Assembly (NCBI RefSeq): GCF_004354985.1
Contig: NZ_SMSK01000010.1
Span: forward strand, 124,001 to 188,000
Length of the DNA: 64,000 nt
Reading direction: 5' to 3'
Origin: Segetibacter sp. 3557_3
GTDB lineage: Bacteria; Bacteroidota; Bacteroidia; Chitinophagales; Chitinophagaceae
In this document: positions 63,139 to 64,000 of the stretch, one piece after another
How the letters are laid out: each line of letters starts with the position of its first letter
Numbering within the stretch: the stretch's first letter is position 1
The notes under the pieces: model-generated
The model's database searches: none
Seen by the model: only the letters and a program-made list of their open reading frames with translations
What the model was told of the DNA's origin: nothing
Made by a program: the position numbers and the translations under genes

Positions 63139-64000
63139 ATGATGAAAAAGAACAAATTATTTGCGCTGGCTCTACTTGGCTCAGCATCAGTGTATGGCCA
63201 GGCACATCTGCAGGCAGGCAGTACAGAAAGCAGGATGGAAGGATTGAAGAAACGCACGGCACTTGAACAATCTTCGTTGATTAAAAATATAAAGTTCAGG
63301 AATGTAGGGCCTACCGTGATGAGTGGTCGTGTAGTTGACATTGATGTAAACCCGGCCAATTCGATCGAGTTTTACGTGGCCTATGCCACAGGTGGCTTAT
63401 GGTATACCAACAACAACGGGCAATCATTTACGCCGGTCTCGGATACGCTTGACCACCTGTTTATGGGCGACATTGCCGTAGACTGGAAATCAAACACGAT
63501 TTACCTGGGTACGGGCGAAAGCAATGCGAGTCGTTCTACCTATGCCGGCACAGGGGTTTACAAATCGACAGATGGCGGCAAAACATGGCAATACCTTGGG
63601 TTACCTGATAGTCACCACATCGGCAAGGTAATTATCAGTCCGAAGGACCCCAACACCGTTTGGGTTGCTGCTATAGGTCACTTGTATTCGCCGAATAAAG
63701 AACGGGGCATTTTCAAAACCACCGACGGCGGTAAAACCTGGGCTAAAACTTTATACATCGACGATAAAACCGGCGGTATCGATCTCGACATTGATCCGGA
63801 AAATCCCAATAATGTATATGCTGCAATGTGGTACCGTACACGTACACCCTGGAACTTCGAAGAAGGCGGACCAAGCTCAGGAATCTACAAAAGTACGGAT
63901 GGTGGCACCAAATGGTCGCTGATCAGCGGGGCTGGCTCCGGTTTTCCAACCGGCAAAGCAGGTGGCCGGATCGGGCTGTCTGTATCAGTACAAAATCCGC
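63139..64000 (+). CDS. Secreted BNR/sortilin-like beta-propeller protein (partial, 3' end outside)
   Basis: The frame starts at the first of two adjacent ATG codons (63139 or 63142), has a signal peptide (LFALALLGSASVYG) and stays open to the window end (287 codons). It holds Asp-box motifs STDGGKTWQYL, TTDGGKTWAK and STDGGTKWSL, each with SxDxGxxW form, and opens with FRNVGPTVMSGRVVDIDVNP. Such proteins form multi-bladed propellers (sialidase/VPS10-like fold) of around 1000 residues in Bacteroidota and are often beside susCD genes, with glycosidase or peptide-binding roles unproven. The C-terminal part is missing from this window. Confidence 0.88.
   Translation, partial: MMKKNKLFALALLGSASVYGQAHLQAGSTESRMEGLKKRTALEQSSLIKNIKFRNVGPTVMSGRVVDIDVNPANSIEFYVAYATGGLWYTNNNGQSFTPVSDTLDHLFMGDIAVDWKSNTIYLGTGESNASRSTYAGTGVYKSTDGGKTWQYLGLPDSHHIGKVIISPKDPNTVWVAAIGHLYSPNKERGIFKTTDGGKTWAKTLYIDDKTGGIDLDIDPENPNNVYAAMWYRTRTPWNFEEGGPSSGIYKSTDGGTKWSLISGAGSGFPTGKAGGRIGLSVSVQNP

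Overview
The window looks like chromosome from a member of the Bacteroidota, most likely a soil or plant-associated Chitinophagaceae-type bacterium. The signs are two SusC/SusD pairs, a type IX secretion (gliding-type) C-terminal domain, DUF4142, ORF6N, NIPSNAP and DUF4861 proteins, malate:quinone oxidoreductase, and a -7 element of the TAnnTTTG kind. No rRNA, tRNA, CRISPR array, integrase or transposase gene was recognised. Placement below phylum is inference.

Layout. (1) 1-600: gene-free, built of short direct repeats. (2) 630-10900, minus strand: a complete polysaccharide utilisation locus in the order susC, susD, PL26-type exo-rhamnogalacturonan lyase, DUF4861 protein, GH28 polygalacturonase, suggesting import and breakdown of pectin, especially rhamnogalacturonan I. 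(3) 11.1-15.2 kb: a regulatory-fold secreted protein, a DUF4142 lipoprotein, the CbpA/CbpM co-chaperone pair, an unknown protein and a lone response regulator. (4) 15.3-19.7 kb, minus: ROK sugar kinase, then an esterase and GH97 glycosidase pair preceded by a GH43 remnant. (5) 20-29.1 kb, mostly plus: XdhC-like protein, large PKD/CHU_C surface protein, RRM protein, small secreted basic protein, ORF6N protein, methyltransferase, DUF3817, malate:quinone oxidoreductase and a small membrane protein. (6) 29.1-37 kb: M14 carboxypeptidase, a TonB-dependent receptor with an unusual thrombospondin type 3 tail, and gamma-glutamyltransferase. (7) 37-38.1 kb: four tandem copies of a roughly 150-bp repeat and a MITE-like element. 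(8) 38.2-48 kb: DUF2130 protein, PAS/HisKA protein without an ATPase domain, FHS sugar transporter, WalJ/YycJ-like hydrolase, and an iron module of PepSY protein and siderophore receptor. (9) 48.7-57.5 kb: DEAD-box helicase, GH2 enzyme, a DNA alkylation repair gene split by one in-frame stop, NIPSNAP protein and a NahK-like sugar kinase. (10) 57.9-64 kb, plus: a second susC/susD pair followed by a BNR-repeat secreted protein that runs off the window.

The main theme is glycan and nutrient capture at the cell surface: two SusCD importers, secreted lyases and hydrolases, an FHS sugar permease, two sugar kinases and a siderophore receptor. The least ordinary content is intergenic. A REP-like GC-rich hairpin family is partly nested inside a MITE-like element with terminal inverted repeats and the core GTACAAGNGTGCGACGCAA; copies lie near 3.4, 16.4, 19.9, 37.8, 48.1, 48.4, 50.1 and 62.7 kb. 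No wholly new multi-gene system could be demonstrated. The strongest protein oddities are the TSP3-tailed receptor, the PD-(D/E)xK-like pattern in the DUF2130 protein, and the interrupted alkylation-repair gene.
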